Source of the DNA: B4-G1 sp964393895
Lineage (GTDB): Bacteria; Chloroflexota; Anaerolineae; B4-G1
Length of the DNA: 64,000 nt
Direction of reading: 5' to 3'
NCBI GenBank assembly: GCA_964393895.1
Contig: CAYMWP010000001.1
Span: 62,001-126,000, forward strand
In this document: positions 63,282-64,000 of the stretch, in pieces
Position numbering within the stretch: position 1 is the stretch's first letter
Layout: each line of letters starts with the position of its first letter
Program-made: the position numbers and the translations under genes
The notes under the pieces: generated by a model
The model's database searches: none
Told to the model about the DNA's origin: nothing
The model's input: only the letters and a program-made list of their open reading frames with translations

Positions 63282-63918
63282 ACGGGTCCTTGGGCTTCGC
63301 CTTATCGAACAGCTGCTGCTGCTCTTCGGTGACCTTCTCGAAAGTCTCTTCGACCTTCTCGAGAAACGACTTGTCCACGAACTTCTCCGATGCCCGCAAC
63401 GCCCTGTCGCGGAGCCTGTCGGCGGTGGTGATGAGAGCAGGGATGCTCTCAACGACAGCCGCAGCGTAAGAGCCATCAAGGCCCTTCTCCTGCGCGCCCT
63501 CGCACAACTCAAAGATCTCGCCGTACGTCGTGGTGAGCTTGCCCACGACCTCGGCGGCCAGCTTGAGCTCGTGCATCTCGACGAGGCCCTTCGGCGCGTC
63601 GAACATGGGGGCGGTCACGGGCGTGCGAGCCGGGGTAGGGTGCGACCGGCCGTTCGACTTGCTCACCCGTTGCGGCTTCGGACGCGGCTTCGGCTCTTCC
63701 TCCTCCACATCGGGGACGAGCTTCTCGAGGGCCTTGATGTCGGCCTCGGTGATCTTCTTCCCAACGTAGTACGCGTCGATGATGTCGCGCCCGAGCTTCT
63801 TGGCCTCGGGAGGCCAGTCAATCCGACCGATGCCCTTCTTCGCAGAGCTCGCGCTCTTGTACGCCTTGTCCTTCAGCAGTTGAATCCAGCGCCTCGCGGT
63901 CAGCTTTGTGTACGCCAT
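63259..63918 (-). CDS. Hypothetical protein (219 aa)
   Basis: ATG 63918 follows GAAAGGAAAGAAAG. Starts MAYTKLTARRWIQLLKDKAY, a basic helix; a Pro-rich linker (PKPRPKPQRVSKSNGRSHPT) follows, then a Leu/Ala-rich C-terminal domain (VEMHELKLAAEVVGKLTTTY, VVESIPALITTADRLRDRAL) and an acidic/Lys helix. It overlaps the plus-strand orphan by 23 bases. The function is unknown. Confidence 0.74.
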   Translation of the reverse strand: MAYTKLTARRWIQLLKDKAYKSASSAKKGIGRIDWPPEAKKLGRDIIDAYYVGKKITEADIKALEKLVPDVEEEEPKPRPKPQRVSKSNGRSHPTPARTPVTAPMFDAPKGLVEMHELKLAAEVVGKLTTTYGEIFELCEGAQEKGLDGSYAAAVVESIPALITTADRLRDRALRASEKFVDKSFLEKVEETFEKVTEEQQQLFDKAKPKDPFKPGATN

Positions 63919-64000
63919 CTTTCTTTCCTTTCAGATAGGCCTTGCACTCGGTACCCGCACGAATCAGCGCCTCTCCGATCTCACTGACGTACCTGTGCGG
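63818..64000 (-). CDS. Partial gene cut by window end (61 codons visible)
   Basis: An open minus-strand frame runs off the right end of the window and stops at TGA 63818-63820. The visible part reads RYVSEIGEALIRAGTECKAY and then LKGKKDGVHKADREALDSTA. It covers the ribosome site and first 100 bases of the 219-aa gene, which is longer than usual here, so the call is provisional. Confidence 0.45.
   Translation of the reverse strand, partial: PHRYVSEIGEALIRAGTECKAYLKGKKDGVHKADREALDSTAEGQGVQERELCEEGHRSD

Noticed and set aside
1..64000. tRNA or rRNA genes
   Set aside because: I saw no cloverleaf with a GTTC-type T-loop or rRNA segment while reading; a dedicated scan would be needed to exclude a divergent tRNA.

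Overview
The window is a stretch of a large, GC-rich tailed-phage genome. It has no host housekeeping genes, no rRNA or tRNA that I can recognise, and no capsid, portal, terminase or DNA polymerase gene. Genes are packed tightly: ATGA and TGATG junctions are common and most starts have strong GGAGG-type ribosome sites. Almost everything reads on the minus strand, so transcription runs from high to low coordinates. A baseplate J-like protein, a gp25-like protein and a very long tape-measure-like protein point to a contractile-tailed (myovirus-type) phage. The size of the structural genes (1310, 1294, 1388, 1199, 1038 and 1017 residues) suggests a jumbo phage. The host cannot be named from this sequence.

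Layout from low to high coordinate. 1-17.7 kb: host-recognition and tail-tip cassette, with very large beta-rich fibre or appendage proteins (Hep/Hag-type head repeats plus an S74 chaperone, glycine-rich arrays, a propeller-like protein, PKD-like domains) and small linker genes. 17.7-18.06 kb: a lone plus-strand zinc-ribbon gene. 18-23.5 kb: baseplate J-like and gp25-like genes and two small genes. 23.6-31.5 kb: non-structural genes, mostly small, including a GIY-YIG nuclease followed by a clear terminator, a HicA-like fusion, RNase HII, a YkgJ-type cysteine-cluster protein, a deoxynucleoside monophosphate kinase and a 5'(3')-deoxyribonucleotidase. 31.5-37.8 kb: further beta-rich virion proteins. 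37.8-42.3 kb: a DUF932-like protein, a sigma-70-like factor and three neighbouring proteins sharing a short ELLEI peptide. 42.3-52 kb: tail core, with a hub-like protein, a tail protein with a silk-like Gly/Ala/Tyr tail, an HNH endonuclease inserted in the operon and the tape measure. 52.1-53.1 kb: two plus-strand membrane-protein genes with their own terminator. 53.1-64 kb: about 25 short overlapping minus-strand genes, many with zinc ribbons, including a GroES-like co-chaperonin and a ribbon-helix-helix regulator, plus one plus-strand orphan at 62.9 kb.

The minus-strand late genes would build the tail, baseplate and fibres. The GroES homologue is expected to help fold virion proteins, the sigma-like protein to redirect host RNA polymerase, and the kinase/nucleotidase pair to shape the dNTP pool. 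The four plus-strand genes look like independent insertions (morons). No gene-free stretch exceeds 300 bases; the longest, at about 160 bases (23480-23641), holds the GIY-YIG terminator.
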